From assembly GCA_024636215.1 (NCBI GenBank), contig JAGXHL010000017.1, forward strand, positions 62,001-126,000: a DNA stretch of 64,000 nt, given 5' to 3'. Made by a program: the position numbers and the translations under genes. The first letter of the stretch is position 1, and each line of letters starts with the position of its first letter. The notes beneath the pieces were generated by a model. That model did no database searches. It worked only from the letters and a program-made list of their open reading frames with translations, and was not told the origin of the DNA. Source of the DNA: Deltaproteobacteria bacterium. GTDB lineage: Bacteria; Desulfobacterota; Desulfuromonadia; Desulfuromonadales; BM103. Positions 41,757 to 51,770 of the stretch are shown here, piece after piece.

Positions 41757-43685
41757 TCAGGCTTCTGCGCCTTCCTTGACCAGGTCACCTTTTTTCTGGG
41801 TGACCAGGGAAACGATCACCAGTGCCAGGAAGCTGGCCGGGATCGAAATAGCCGCGGGGCTGTTAAAGGCGATCGGCGCATCCTGGGGCAGCAGGCCGTA
41901 GCGCACCCACATGTCGGGCGAGATCAGGATCAGGCCGAGCGATGAAGTCAGGCCGACAAAGATCGAGGCCGCAACACCCTGAGCCGTTGATTTCTTCCAG
42001 AACAGAATCATCAGGATCGCCGGCAGGTTCGCCGAGGCTGCAACAGCGAAGGCCCAGCCAACCAGGAAGGAGACGTTCATGCCTTCGAAGATAATGCCCA
42101 GGTAGATGGCAATGCCGCCGATGACCATGGCAGAAATTTTTCCTGCCCTGACTTTGCCGGCATCCGTCATATTCATACCGAGGAAGTTGTCCATCAGGTC
42201 ATGGGCAACGGCACCGGCTGAAGCGACGATCAGACCCGATACGGTACCGAGGACCGTCGCGAAGGCCAGAGACGAGATCACCGAGAAGAGGATGACGCCA
42301 AAGGAAAGGGCCAGAAGTGGTGCCGACATATTGTTATCGGTGATGTTGATGACGCCGTTGGTCATGGCACCCAGACCCAGGTAGAGAGTCAATACGTAAA
42401 AGAAGCCGATTGCGGCAATCGCAACGATGGTCGATTTACGGGCTGCCGCCTGACTCGGTACCGTGTAGTAACGAATCAGAATGTGAGGCAAAGCCGCGGT
42501 ACCGCAGAAGAGCGCGATCATCAGCGAGATGAAGTTGAACTTGTCGAGGCCGCTGGCGTTGTCAACCTTGAACTTCAGGCCGGGGCGCAGGATGCGGCTG
42601 CCCGGAGTCGGCTTCTGGTAGTAGATGGTCGTGGTCGTGTCGCCAACCTGGACGTACTTCTTGCCCCAGAGAACGACGGTGCTGTCCTTGAAGCGATTCA
42701 GGAATTCAAGCGGGCCAACGGCTCCGGTTTGAGCGATTTCTTTACCGTCAACCGTGATCTCCTTAATGTGGCCGACTGCGAAGAACTTGCCGTCTTCTTT
42801 CGGCGCACCGTTGTAAAGCTTGGTGCCGTCAGCCATTTTGGTCACGTAGAGAGCTTCGACCAGCTCGTAGCCGGTTGCCGCCTCTTTAAGATGCCAGACG
42901 GTCTCTTCACCATTTTGGGAGAGCTTGACAAAGCCTGCCTGGCCAAATTCGGAATCAAGGCCATCGACCACGTTGTAACCGGAAACCTGCAGTTCGCCAT
43001 TGGTAACCGCTGCCGAGAGGGTCTGGAATTTGTGGTATTCTTTGGTATCGCCGTGATTTGGATCAGTACTGAGGCCACGGGTCAGAACGCTGATAACAAC
43101 AATAGCGGAGCAGATCAGCAGCAAGGCACCTTTGAAGAACTGAACGTAAGTGGTGGACGCCATGCCGGCGGTCGCAACGATGATGGTAACCACCACACCG
43201 ACGATGCAGACGCCAACCCAGTGAGGCATGCCGAGCAGCGGTTGCACCAGAACACCGGCTCCGACCATCTGGGGGATCAGGTAGAAGACCGAGACGGCCA
43301 GGGTTGAAATGGCGGCCATCAGCTGGATCGACTTGGAGTTGAACTTGGAGTCAAGGGCGTCGGTGAAGGTATACTTGCCAAGGCGTTTCATCGGTTCCGC
43401 GACCAGGAAGAGGGCGACCATCCAGCCGGCCAGGTAGCCGATTGAGTACATCCAGCCGTCATAGCCGGCGGTTGCGATCATGCCGCAAATACCGAGGAAT
43501 GAGGCAGCAGAGAGGTAGTCACCGGCAAAGGCGATACCATTGGTGAACCAGTGAATGTTGCCGCCGGCAGCATAGTAGCCATCAGCGGACGAGGTCCGGC
43601 GGGCCAGGTAGAAAGAAAGGCCGAGGACGAAAAGAACGAAGAAGCAGAACAGGCCGATGGCCAGAGGTGATTGTGTATAGATCAT
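41757..43685 (-). CDS. actP: cation/acetate symporter (ActP-like SSS transporter) with large insertion
   Basis: A 642-residue sodium:solute symporter. The N-terminal helices show YYAAGGNIHWFTNGIAFAGD and YLSAASFLGICGMIATAGYD, and the core after the insertion has FNFISLMIALFCGTAALPHI and RYYTVPSQAAARKSTIVAIA; these match ActP acetate permeases. E. coli ActP has about 549 residues; here residues 205-380 form a long hydrophilic loop, with GDTKEYHKFQTLSAAVTNGE and KEITVDGKEIAQTG, where the usual loop is short. Similar enlarged acetate symporters are known from Geobacter relatives. It imports acetate, and possibly propionate or pyruvate, as carbon and electron source. It follows the DUF485 partner gene by 19 bp. 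Confidence 0.9.
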   Translation of the reverse strand: MIYTQSPLAIGLFCFFVLFVLGLSFYLARRTSSADGYYAAGGNIHWFTNGIAFAGDYLSAASFLGICGMIATAGYDGWMYSIGYLAGWMVALFLVAEPMKRLGKYTFTDALDSKFNSKSIQLMAAISTLAVSVFYLIPQMVGAGVLVQPLLGMPHWVGVCIVGVVVTIIVATAGMASTTYVQFFKGALLLICSAIVVISVLTRGLSTDPNHGDTKEYHKFQTLSAAVTNGELQVSGYNVVDGLDSEFGQAGFVKLSQNGEETVWHLKEAATGYELVEALYVTKMADGTKLYNGAPKEDGKFFAVGHIKEITVDGKEIAQTGAVGPLEFLNRFKDSTVVLWGKKYVQVGDTTTTIYYQKPTPGSRILRPGLKFKVDNASGLDKFNFISLMIALFCGTAALPHILIRYYTVPSQAAARKSTIVAIAAIGFFYVLTLYLGLGAMTNGVINITDNNMSAPLLALSFGVILFSVISSLAFATVLGTVSGLIVASAGAVAHDLMDNFLGMNMTDAGKVRAGKISAMVIGGIAIYLGIIFEGMNVSFLVGWAFAVAASANLPAILMILFWKKSTAQGVAASIFVGLTSSLGLILISPDMWVRYGLLPQDAPIAFNSPAAISIPASFLALVIVSLVTQKKGDLVKEGAEA

Positions 43686-43704
43686 GGTCTTAAGTTCTCC
43701 CCTA

Positions 43705-43968
43705 TCAATTCAGGCGCGCTTCGGCGGCGGTACAGAAGTGGTTGTAGATGACAGCGAGCACCAAGGCGAAGATGATCAGGAAGAAGCCGTAGAGAACAGC
43801 GAGGGTCTGACCGAAGAAGACTTTTTCCATCAGCGTCGGGTAAGCTGTGTTGATGACGACAAAGCCGAAGTAGGTGAGGGTGTAGACGATGAACATCGAA
43901 ATACCGATCTTGCTCTTGTAGGCGGCAGCGTTGTCCTTGCCGAGTTTTACTGCTGGTCCGTGTCCCAT
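43705..43968 (-). CDS. yjcH: DUF485 membrane protein (YjcH-like), partner of the acetate symporter
   Basis: An 87-residue protein with two hydrophobic helices (KIGISMFIVYTLTYFGFVVI and LAVLYGFFLIIFALVLAVIY) and the DUF485 ending YNHFCTAAEARLN. DUF485 proteins are encoded directly before ActP-type symporters and are thought to assist them. AAGGAG lies 9 nt before the ATG at 43968; the longer frame has no such site. The 514-bp gene-free stretch upstream (43969-44482) contains no sigma-54 match of useful quality, and I see no gene in it apart from a structured leader near its far end. Confidence 0.88.
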   Translation of the reverse strand: MGHGPAVKLGKDNAAAYKSKIGISMFIVYTLTYFGFVVINTAYPTLMEKVFFGQTLAVLYGFFLIIFALVLAVIYNHFCTAAEARLN

Positions 43969-44403
43969 AAGATGTGACTCCTTTTCTCTCAGTGTTTTTT
44001 CTGCCGAAACGATAGATATGAAAAATATGCAACAATAAATTGCGGCGTCCCAGGTTTGGGCGAGACCGCATAAAATAACGTCATCATTTCTGGCTGTGTG
44101 CACGCCTGAAATTCCGGAAACAGTGGCACAGGCCGTAAATGTGAATAGCTTTTAAGGTACTTATTCGTGAAAAACAACCACATCATGGGGTGGTAAATTT
44201 TGCGACATGATACGTCGTTCTAAAAAGATGTCAACAGGAAATTTTCAGTAAATCAGCTAATTAAAAGGCGTATATGGATTAAAGTATACGGAATAGCAGG
44301 GGATTTAACTTTTGTAAAATTAACCGATCGTGGTGATATAAAGATGTTTTATCCTATCAGATAAAAGATTATCTATATGGTTTTCGAGCAGGTTAAAGGG
44401 AAT

Positions 44404-44475
44404 CCTTTACCTCTTCGGTAAGGCAGGCTATACCTGTCTGGGAAAGGAAAATATCTCGGATCGAGACCTGGAAGG
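44404..44475 (+). promoter_or_regulatory. structured leader ahead of a small DUF4177-like gene
   Basis: Successive short hairpins: CCTTTACC (44404-44411) with GGTAAGG (44417-44423), CAGG-CTATA-CCTG from 44424, and TCTC-GGATC-GAGA near 44454-44466. All end just before the ribosome site GGGAG of the 58-residue gene. It matches no riboswitch class I can name; a regulatory RNA leader is possible. Confidence 0.3.
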
Positions 44476-44482
44476 GAGCCTT

Positions 44483-44659
44483 ATGGTCGAGTATAAAGTC
44501 GTCGAGCTTGCAGTGGTGACTGATGAATCAATCGAAGAAGTGCTCAATGCACGAACGTCAGAGGGCTGGCATTATGACGGCATGCAGTTCGTCATACGCG
44601 AAGCCAGCAAGAGGCCGTCGATGGCATTTGTTCTCTTCACCCGTGACCTGCCTGGCTAG
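44483..44659 (+). CDS. small DUF4177-like protein
   Basis: A 58-residue protein: MVEYKVVELAVVTDESIEEV, then LNARTSEGWHYDGMQFVIRE and a C-terminal RPSMAFVLFTRDLPG. The pattern of an N-terminal YKVV strand, a central L-N...A-x-EGW and a final F-x-F-TR strand is that of DUF4177-type proteins, small beta-alpha-beta proteins with no known function. GGGAG lies 4 nt before the ATG, and a hairpin-rich leader precedes it. No partner gene is adjacent: the next gene is on the other strand. Confidence 0.75.
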   Translation: MVEYKVVELAVVTDESIEEVLNARTSEGWHYDGMQFVIREASKRPSMAFVLFTRDLPG

Positions 44660-44722
44660 TCTAGTGCCGAAAAGCACTGCAATGAGAAGGAATGTATTCG
44701 CCGCACGGGACACTCTGCCTGT

Positions 44723-44899
44723 TCAGTCATCCCAGTTTTCGACATCCCGGTAAGAGATGGTATGTTTGGGGTCCGATGAGGGTGATGCTCCACAGCGTTG
44801 GCAGATTGCTTCCACGGGTTCGTCCTCGGAGGTTTCCACAGTGCTGATTTCCAGTGGTTTACCTCTGCAACTGCAGTACCACTTCCGGTAGTTGGTCAT
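44723..44899 (-). CDS. small zinc-ribbon-like protein
   Basis: A 58-residue protein with WYCSCRGKPLEIS and EAICQRCGASPSSDPKHTIS, so two Cys pairs (C-x-C and C-x2-C) that could bind zinc. It ends in YRDVENWDD. The start at 44899 has GGGAGG 6 nt upstream; the frame is open for 50 further codons but that part looks non-coding. I do not recognise a function; small Cys4 proteins of this kind are often regulatory or metal carriers. It is convergent with the DUF4177-like gene. The 283 bp up to purB hold only the purB promoter. Confidence 0.6.
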   Translation of the reverse strand: MTNYRKWYCSCRGKPLEISTVETSEDEPVEAICQRCGASPSSDPKHTISYRDVENWDD

Positions 44900-45078
44900 C
44901 GTGGCCTCCCTGGTAGCTTCTGTTGGCAATGGCTTTTCAGTATGGCAGGAAATCGGCGAGATGCAATTGCGGCTATGCAACCCATGTTTTTCAGGCTTTT
45001 TTGTTCGGCGAGCATTTGTGTGGTGCTGAGGCCATTGGTTTTGATTCACGTCATGGGCTGTGATTCAAAGTAATGGCC

Positions 45079-45107
45079 TTGCACAAGCGCCTGGGCACGG
45101 CTATATT
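45079..45107 (+). promoter_or_regulatory. sigma-70-type promoter of purB
   Basis: TTGCAC (45079-45084), a 17-bp spacer and TATATT (45102-45107), 75 bp before the purB ATG. Confidence 0.6.
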
Positions 45108-45143
45108 CCGAAGTTTACAAGCAGCTTGTCGGACTATCCATGA

Positions 45144-46538
<1,395 letters not shown>

Positions 46539-46564
46539 TTGTTTCAGTTTTTTAAGGAAAGGCA

Positions 46565-46597
46565 AAAGCGCAACAGAGGACTAATCTGTTGCGCTTT
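46565..46597. terminator. bidirectional intrinsic terminator between purB and trpS
   Basis: A perfect 13-bp stem, AAAGCGCAACAGA (46565-46577) with TCTGTTGCGCTTT (46585-46597), and a 7-nt loop. The A-rich and T-rich flanks serve both strands of this convergent pair. Confidence 0.9.
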
Positions 46598-46621
46598 ATA
46601 GTTTGCATACTCTGCTCTATT

Positions 46622-47587
46622 TTAGTAGGTCAATCCAGTTTTCTTGCGCACCTTACGCAAGGTCTTGCTCGCCGCATACCTTGCCTTGTCCGCACCTTTG
46701 GCGAGAATCTCCCGAACCCCGTCCGGGTTGGCCAGCAGTTCTTTGCGATATTCCGTCTGAGGTGCAAAATAGTCGCGCACGGTTTCAAAGAGTTCCTGCT
46801 TGACTTCGCCGTAAGCCAGACCACCGGCCTGATAGCGCTGTCTCAGCGCCCTGTCGCCGTCCTTGTCGAGGAAAAGACGGAAAATCTTATAGACGTTGCA
46901 GGCATCCGGGTCTTTCGGATCTTCGACCGGGATCGGTGCTGTAACGATACGCATAACCTGTTTGCGCAAAGCTTTCTCTTCGGCAAACAAATCGATGGTA
47001 TTGCCGTAACTTTTACTCATCTTCTGGCCATCGAGTCCCGGCACGGTCGCGACATCATCATCAATCTCGGGTTGGGGCAGGGTAAAGATTTCACCGTACT
47101 CATTGTTGAACTTGATGGCGATGTCGCGGGCAACTTCAACATGCTGCTTCTGGTCTTTGCCGACCGGCACCGTTTCACTCTGGAACAGCAGGATATCCGC
47201 AGTCATCAACACGGGGTAGGCAAACAGTCCATGGTTGGCGGCGATTCCCTTGACGATCTTGTCCTTGTAACTGTGACAGCGCTCGAGCAAACCCATCGGG
47301 GTAAAATTGGAAAGAACCCACGCCAGTTCCTGGACTTCCGGAACGTCGGATTGCACCCAGAAAGTACTTTTTTCCGGATCCATGCCGAGGGCAAGGAAAT
47401 TTGCGGCTGCTTCCAGAGTGCCTTTGGCGAGCTGCTTGCCGTCACTGACCGAAGTCTGGGCGTGGTAGTTGGCGATAAAGCAGAACAGCTCAGCCTCTTT
47501 CTGATGGGCAATCATCTTCGACATCATGCCGAAATAGTTGCCGAGGTGCAAAGAGCCGGAGGGCTGAATGCCGGATAGTACGCGCAT
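46622..47587 (-). CDS. trpS: tryptophanyl-tRNA synthetase
   Basis: TrpRS charges tRNA-Trp. The 321-residue class I enzyme begins MRVLSGIQPSGSLHLGNYFG, the HIGH-like motif being HLGN, and has GLDGQKMSKSYGNTIDLFAE with the KMSKS loop near residue 192. The ATG at 47587 has GGAG 7 nt upstream. The C-terminal helical anticodon-binding region is complete, ending TLRKVRKKTGLTY. It is convergent with purB across a shared terminator. Confidence 0.95.
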   Translation of the reverse strand: MRVLSGIQPSGSLHLGNYFGMMSKMIAHQKEAELFCFIANYHAQTSVSDGKQLAKGTLEAAANFLALGMDPEKSTFWVQSDVPEVQELAWVLSNFTPMGLLERCHSYKDKIVKGIAANHGLFAYPVLMTADILLFQSETVPVGKDQKQHVEVARDIAIKFNNEYGEIFTLPQPEIDDDVATVPGLDGQKMSKSYGNTIDLFAEEKALRKQVMRIVTAPIPVEDPKDPDACNVYKIFRLFLDKDGDRALRQRYQAGGLAYGEVKQELFETVRDYFAPQTEYRKELLANPDGVREILAKGADKARYAASKTLRKVRKKTGLTY

Positions 47588-47819
47588 GTTGTTTCTCCAG
47601 TAAGTATTTTTTTGAAGGCGCAAACTTAGCAGAAATGTGCCGCGATTTCAATCTTATGCAATCGCCTCCACAATCTAATGGTCCAGCCATGCCGGTGACG
47701 GCATAACGTCGGGAGATGTTGATCCTTCGGGTCGGCCGGCGATGTTGGCATTTTCTGTCTTGACCATCATTGATCTGTGGCTTATCCTAGCTATAAATAT
47801 CCACATCAAAGAGGCGATT

Positions 47820-48053
47820 ATGAAGACCATTCAGATGACTCTGGACGACGACCTGGTCGATGATGTCGACAAGCTGGTCAAGCAGCTGCACACCAACCGC
47901 TCCGCTTTCGCCCGCGAAGCTCTGCGCGACGCCCTGCACAAATACAAAACCCGGCAACTGGAAGAGCAGCATCGTCAGGGCTACCGAAAGCAGCCGGTCA
48001 CTGAGGCCGAGTTCAGCGCTTGGGAAGATGAACAGGAGTGGGGTGACGTATGA
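47820..48053 (+). CDS. antitoxin with ribbon-helix-helix N-terminus (MazE/CopG type)
   Basis: A 77-residue protein: MKTIQMTLDDDLVDDVDKLV then HTNRSAFAREALRDALHKY is a ribbon-helix-helix DNA-binding domain (about residues 1-45). The acidic C-terminus TEAEFSAWEDEQEWGDV would wrap the toxin. GAGG precedes the ATG at 47820. It overlaps the toxin gene by 4 bp (ATGA), the usual toxin-antitoxin arrangement, and should repress its own promoter. Confidence 0.88.
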   Translation: MKTIQMTLDDDLVDDVDKLVKQLHTNRSAFAREALRDALHKYKTRQLEEQHRQGYRKQPVTEAEFSAWEDEQEWGDV

Positions 48054-48361
48054 AGCGCGGCGAGGTGCGCTGGTATCGCTTCCAGTTACCGGACAAAAAA
48101 CGGCCGGTGGTCGTTCTGTCGAGGACATCGGTGATCGACTACCTGGGTGAAGTCACCATCGCACCAATTACCTCGACAATTCGCGATATCCCGAGCGAAG
48201 TATTCCTGTCCGGAAAGGACACGATGCCCAGGGACTGCGCCATCAACTGCGATCACATCCAGACCGTGTCCAAGTCCAGGCTCGGCGCCCTGATCACGAC
48301 CCTGTCCGCTGCACAGCTGGACGAATTGTCCCAGGCGATCCGGTTCGCGCTGGAATTATGA
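48050..48361 (+). CDS. MazF/PemK-family endoribonuclease toxin
   Basis: A 103-residue toxin. MKRGEVRWYRFQLPDKKRPV is the family N-terminus with the conserved RGE-V segment and the PDKKRPVVVLS loop. The central IAPITSTIRDIPSEVFLS and AINCDHIQTVSKSRLG complete the PemK/MazF core with the conserved D-H-I-x-T. It would cleave mRNA at short sequence motifs when the antitoxin is lost. It is intact and of normal length. After it, GGGACGTTCA occurs twice (near 48401 and 48417), so a small repeat lies between this gene and the dodecin gene. Confidence 0.9.
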   Translation: MKRGEVRWYRFQLPDKKRPVVVLSRTSVIDYLGEVTIAPITSTIRDIPSEVFLSGKDTMPRDCAINCDHIQTVSKSRLGALITTLSAAQLDELSQAIRFALEL

Positions 48362-48534
48362 TGGCTTCTGGATGATTTGCATCTGAGGGGATGGGGATGG
48401 GGGACGTTCAGGGGTGGGACGTTCATAAGATCATTGGGGGCTGGGCGGCCAGTTCGCTGCGCACCGCAGCCCCGCCAGACCATGCGCGATCTGACGGGTT
48501 TCACCTTGCAGTCTGATCAAACTACGGGCATGAC

Positions 48535-48738
48535 TCAGTTGCGGACTTCGAAGGATATTTTTGCATTGATGCGGTACTTGGTGATTTTGTTGTTCTCCAC
48601 TGTGGCCTGCAAATCTTTGATGTAAATTGAGCGAATGTTCTCCACCGTTTTCGATGCGTTGAGAACGGCCCCCTTGGCGGCCTCTTCCCAACTCTGGTCG
48701 GACTCATTCAGCACTTCGATTACCTTGAGAGTAGCCAT
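48535..48738 (-). CDS. dodecin-family flavin-binding protein
   Basis: A 67-residue protein: KVIEVLNESDQSWEEAAKGA, then SKTVENIRSIYIKDLQATVE and NNKITKYRINAKISFEV. This order of strand-helix-strand-strand, with SIYIK and K-I-x-Y-R-x-N-x-K-x-x-F, is the dodecin signature. Dodecins form hollow dodecamers that store or buffer flavins; some bind coenzyme A. The ATG at 48738 follows AAGGAG by 7 nt. It stands alone. The 446 bp beyond it up to lon hold one weak palindrome (GGACA...TGTCC near 49055-49072), the lon terminator and no gene I can support. Confidence 0.92.
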   Translation of the reverse strand: MATLKVIEVLNESDQSWEEAAKGAVLNASKTVENIRSIYIKDLQATVENNKITKYRINAKISFEVRN

Positions 48739-49117
48739 TTGCGTTCTCCTTTTGCGGGTTAAATGTTGCGTGGGTAAGGTGTCACTCCCCACAGAGTCGT
48801 GAAACGCATGGACGACCGTTCGGCTGTCAGCGGGTCTCTGCCTGATTTCGCGGGCGACCTAAGGTCATGTCATGCATCCTGAACTAAACTCGCAACAAAC
48901 ACGCCAACTGGAGAAGACCGTTTCTTAAAGGATAACCGACTGATTATTATAAGAAAATGGAAGGGTGAAGAGTGCGATGGAAACAGGACCTTTCGGCAGA
49001 ACTCGTCATATTTGAAAGAACTTCCGCATATGGCGGCCACGGCGGCTTGACGGGGACAAGATAGAATGTCCCTCAAAGCCGGCTGCAAATCCGTCCTCTT
49101 TGAAGGATTCTTCAATG

Positions 49118-49155
49118 AAAAGGGACCGCCTGAACTGAGCAGGCTGTCCCTTTTT
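49118..49155 (-). terminator. intrinsic terminator after lon
   Basis: AAAAGGGAC (49118-49126) pairs with GTCCCTTTTT (49146-49155), with a second inner stem GCCTG/CAGGC. On the minus strand it ends in TTTT and lies 30 bp past the lon stop. Confidence 0.8.
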
Positions 49156-49184
49156 GACTTGATTGTTTCAGATCTGGGAAAAAG

Positions 49185-51617
49185 TTAAAAAACGATCTTG
49201 TAAACGTCCTCGAAGGTTTTGACGAAATGGACTTCGAGCCCATCCCTGAGGTAATCGGGCAAATCTTCGAAGTCCGTGCGATTGTCTTCCGGGAAGACCA
49301 GGATCTTGAGCCCGGAGCGTCTTGCGGCAATGGTTTTTTCCTTGAGTCCGCCGATTTGCAGAACCCGTCCGGTAAGGGTCAACTCGCCGGTCATACCAAG
49401 CTTCTTTTTGACATTTTTGCCAGTGATCATCGATACCAGGGCGCTGGCCATGGTGATACCGGCCGAGGGACCGTCTTTGGGCGTGGCGCCGGCCGGAACA
49501 TGAAGATGGATGAAGTGCTGATCGAAGAACTTCGCATCACAGCCGTAGTTTTCAATGTGAGCCATGACGTAGGAGTAGGCGATCTCCGAACTTTCCACCA
49601 TGACCTTGCCAAGCTGACCGGTTTGTTTGAATCCTTTGGCCTTGGCGCGCACGGCCGTGGCTTCGATCTGCAGGGTGGCCCCACCGAGACTGGTCCAGGC
49701 CAGCCCGGTAACGACGCCTGGTACACCTTCGAAGATTTCATCGGCGGTAAAGACCGGTTTCTCAAGATAGTGTTCAATGTCTTTTTTCGTGATCGAGACT
49801 TTTTTAAGTGAGTCATCTTCGGCAAAGGCCATCGCCGACCGGCGCATGATCTTCTTGATCTGCTTTTCCAGGTTGCGGACTCCCGATTCGCGTGCGTAGC
49901 CATCGATAATCTGTTTGAGGGTAGCCTTCGGGATCGAAACCTGACCTTTTTCCAAACCATGACTTTTAAGCGCTTTGGGAATCAGGTAGCGTCTGGCAAT
50001 CTCCAACTTCTCTTCAAGGATATAGCCGGAGAGTCGGATCATTTCCATGCGGTCCAGCAGCGGTCGCGGGATGGTGTCGAGTTGATTGGCCGTGGCGATG
50101 AAAAGTACGTTGGACAGGTCAAAGGGGACATCCAGGTAATGATCCCGGAAGGTCCCGTTCTGTTCCGGATCGAGGACTTCGAGCAGGGCCGAAGCCGGGT
50201 CGCCCTGAAAGGAGGCTCCGATCTTGTCGACCTCGTCAAGCATGATGACCGGGTTAGAGGTGCCGACCGTCTTCATCGCCTGGATGAACTTGCCCGGCAT
50301 GGCGCCGATATAGGTTCTGCGGTGACCTTTGATCTCTGCTTCATCGCGCATGCCGCCCAACGAGAAACGGAAAAATTTGCGGCCCAGAGCTTCTGCAATA
50401 CTGTGACCGATGGAGGTTTTACCCACTCCGGGAGGACCCACCAGGCAGAGGATCGATCCGGCGATATCACCTTTCATTTTGCCGACGGCGATGAACTCCA
50501 GAATCCGTTCCTTGACATCTTCAAGACCGTAATGATCACGGGCCAGAACCTTCCTGGCTCTGTCGATTCTGTAAGAGTCCTTGCTGTAGACGCCCCAGGG
50601 GAGGATCGTCAGCCAATCGAGATAGCTGCGGCTGACATTGTACTCAGGAGAGGAGGTCTCGATCAGCTGGAGCTTCTCCATCTCATCATTAACAGCGCGT
50701 TCTGCCTCTTCGTTCAGGGTCAGTTTTTCGAGACGTTTGAGAAACTTTTCAATTTCCGTATCCTTGCCTTCTTTTTCCAGGCCCAGCTCATGCTTAATGG
50801 CCTTAAGTTGTTCGCGCAGAAAGAACTCACGCTGCTGGGCAGAAACTTTCTCTTCGATCTGCTTGGAGATCTTCGTCTGCAGTCGGGAGACTTCGAGTTC
50901 TTTCTTCAGCAGCACCAGAACCTTGTCGATCCGTTTGCGGACATCTATCGTCCCCAGGATCTCCTGCAACTCCTGGCCGTCGGCGCTGGTGAGGTTGGCC
51001 GCGAAGTCTGCCAGTCGACCCGGATCGTCGAGGCTTGAGCGGTTGAGAAAGAGCTTGATCTCTTCACTGTAGAGAGGATTGATCTGGACGAGCTCTTTCA
51101 AGGTGGACAGGATGGCCATCGAGTAAGCCCGCAGCTCCGAGTTGCCGGACATCTCCGTTGCAAAGTGGTAACGTACGCGGGCAAAGAGTGCAGAGCCATT
51201 TTCGCGGATATTTTCTATGGTAAATCGCTCGTGACTATTAACCAGAATGTGGGCCGCGTTTTTTTCAGTGTGCAGAACCTTGATGATCTTGGCGGCAACG
51301 CCGATATCGTGCAGATTCTCAATGCCGTCATCTTCGTCAAGATCGCGGACCATGACCAGACCAATGGTTTGTGCCTGGTGTTCCATCGCCTGCTTCATCG
51401 CTGCGACCTGGGCCTGGCCATTGAGCACCAGAGGAATCATGATGCCGGGAAAAGCCGGACGTGGGCGCAGGGGGATAATCGGCAAGCCGGTGGGCAAAAC
51501 GTCTGAGGCAACGACCAAGCTGCCTTCGTTTGCTTGCTCTTCTATAATCTCTGAGATTTTATCATGATCGATTTCAAAGTTCGAGGCCATGTTGTCAAGC
51601 TGTTCTTCATCAGCCAT
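49185..51617 (-). CDS. lon: ATP-dependent Lon protease
   Basis: An 810-residue AAA+ serine protease that degrades misfolded and regulatory proteins in the cytoplasm. The N-terminal LAN domain (LPIIPLRPRPAFPGIMIPLV, about residues 45-250) leads through a coiled-coil region to the ATPase, with Walker A CLVGPPGVGKTSIGHSIAEA and Walker B PVIMLDEVDKIG. The protease domain carries the Ser-Lys dyad, with the Ser in PKDGPSAGITMASALVSMIT. Length is normal. AAGGAG precedes the ATG, and a TTGACA-containing upstream sequence (about 51675 on the minus strand) may be its promoter. It is monocistronic and ends at its own terminator. Confidence 0.96.
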   Translation of the reverse strand: MADEEQLDNMASNFEIDHDKISEIIEEQANEGSLVVASDVLPTGLPIIPLRPRPAFPGIMIPLVLNGQAQVAAMKQAMEHQAQTIGLVMVRDLDEDDGIENLHDIGVAAKIIKVLHTEKNAAHILVNSHERFTIENIRENGSALFARVRYHFATEMSGNSELRAYSMAILSTLKELVQINPLYSEEIKLFLNRSSLDDPGRLADFAANLTSADGQELQEILGTIDVRKRIDKVLVLLKKELEVSRLQTKISKQIEEKVSAQQREFFLREQLKAIKHELGLEKEGKDTEIEKFLKRLEKLTLNEEAERAVNDEMEKLQLIETSSPEYNVSRSYLDWLTILPWGVYSKDSYRIDRARKVLARDHYGLEDVKERILEFIAVGKMKGDIAGSILCLVGPPGVGKTSIGHSIAEALGRKFFRFSLGGMRDEAEIKGHRRTYIGAMPGKFIQAMKTVGTSNPVIMLDEVDKIGASFQGDPASALLEVLDPEQNGTFRDHYLDVPFDLSNVLFIATANQLDTIPRPLLDRMEMIRLSGYILEEKLEIARRYLIPKALKSHGLEKGQVSIPKATLKQIIDGYARESGVRNLEKQIKKIMRRSAMAFAEDDSLKKVSITKKDIEHYLEKPVFTADEIFEGVPGVVTGLAWTSLGGATLQIEATAVRAKAKGFKQTGQLGKVMVESSEIAYSYVMAHIENYGCDAKFFDQHFIHLHVPAGATPKDGPSAGITMASALVSMITGKNVKKKLGMTGELTLTGRVLQIGGLKEKTIAARRSGLKILVFPEDNRTDFEDLPDYLRDGLEVHFVKTFEDVYKIVF

Positions 51618-51770
51618 GCAATAAACTCCTTAATAAGAAAGATTGCTTCCCGAAAGCTAATCATCTAAGGGGCAATTGTCAACCTTGGGACTAGATTGAA
51701 CGTGCAATAGGGCAAACCAGCTCGGGACAACCGGGGCTAAATCTTGTGGGCGTAGTGGAGGGCCGTTTTT

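Noticed and set aside
44091..44111. GG-N10-GC on the minus strand upstream of yjcH-actP as a sigma-54 promoter
   Set aside because: Only the GG and GC are present; the TTGCW box and the TGGCAC box are poor, unlike the three good sites in the island.
48870..49115. 81-residue minus-strand frame upstream of the lon terminator
   Set aside because: No ribosome site, no recognisable motif and a mixed composition typical of non-coding DNA.
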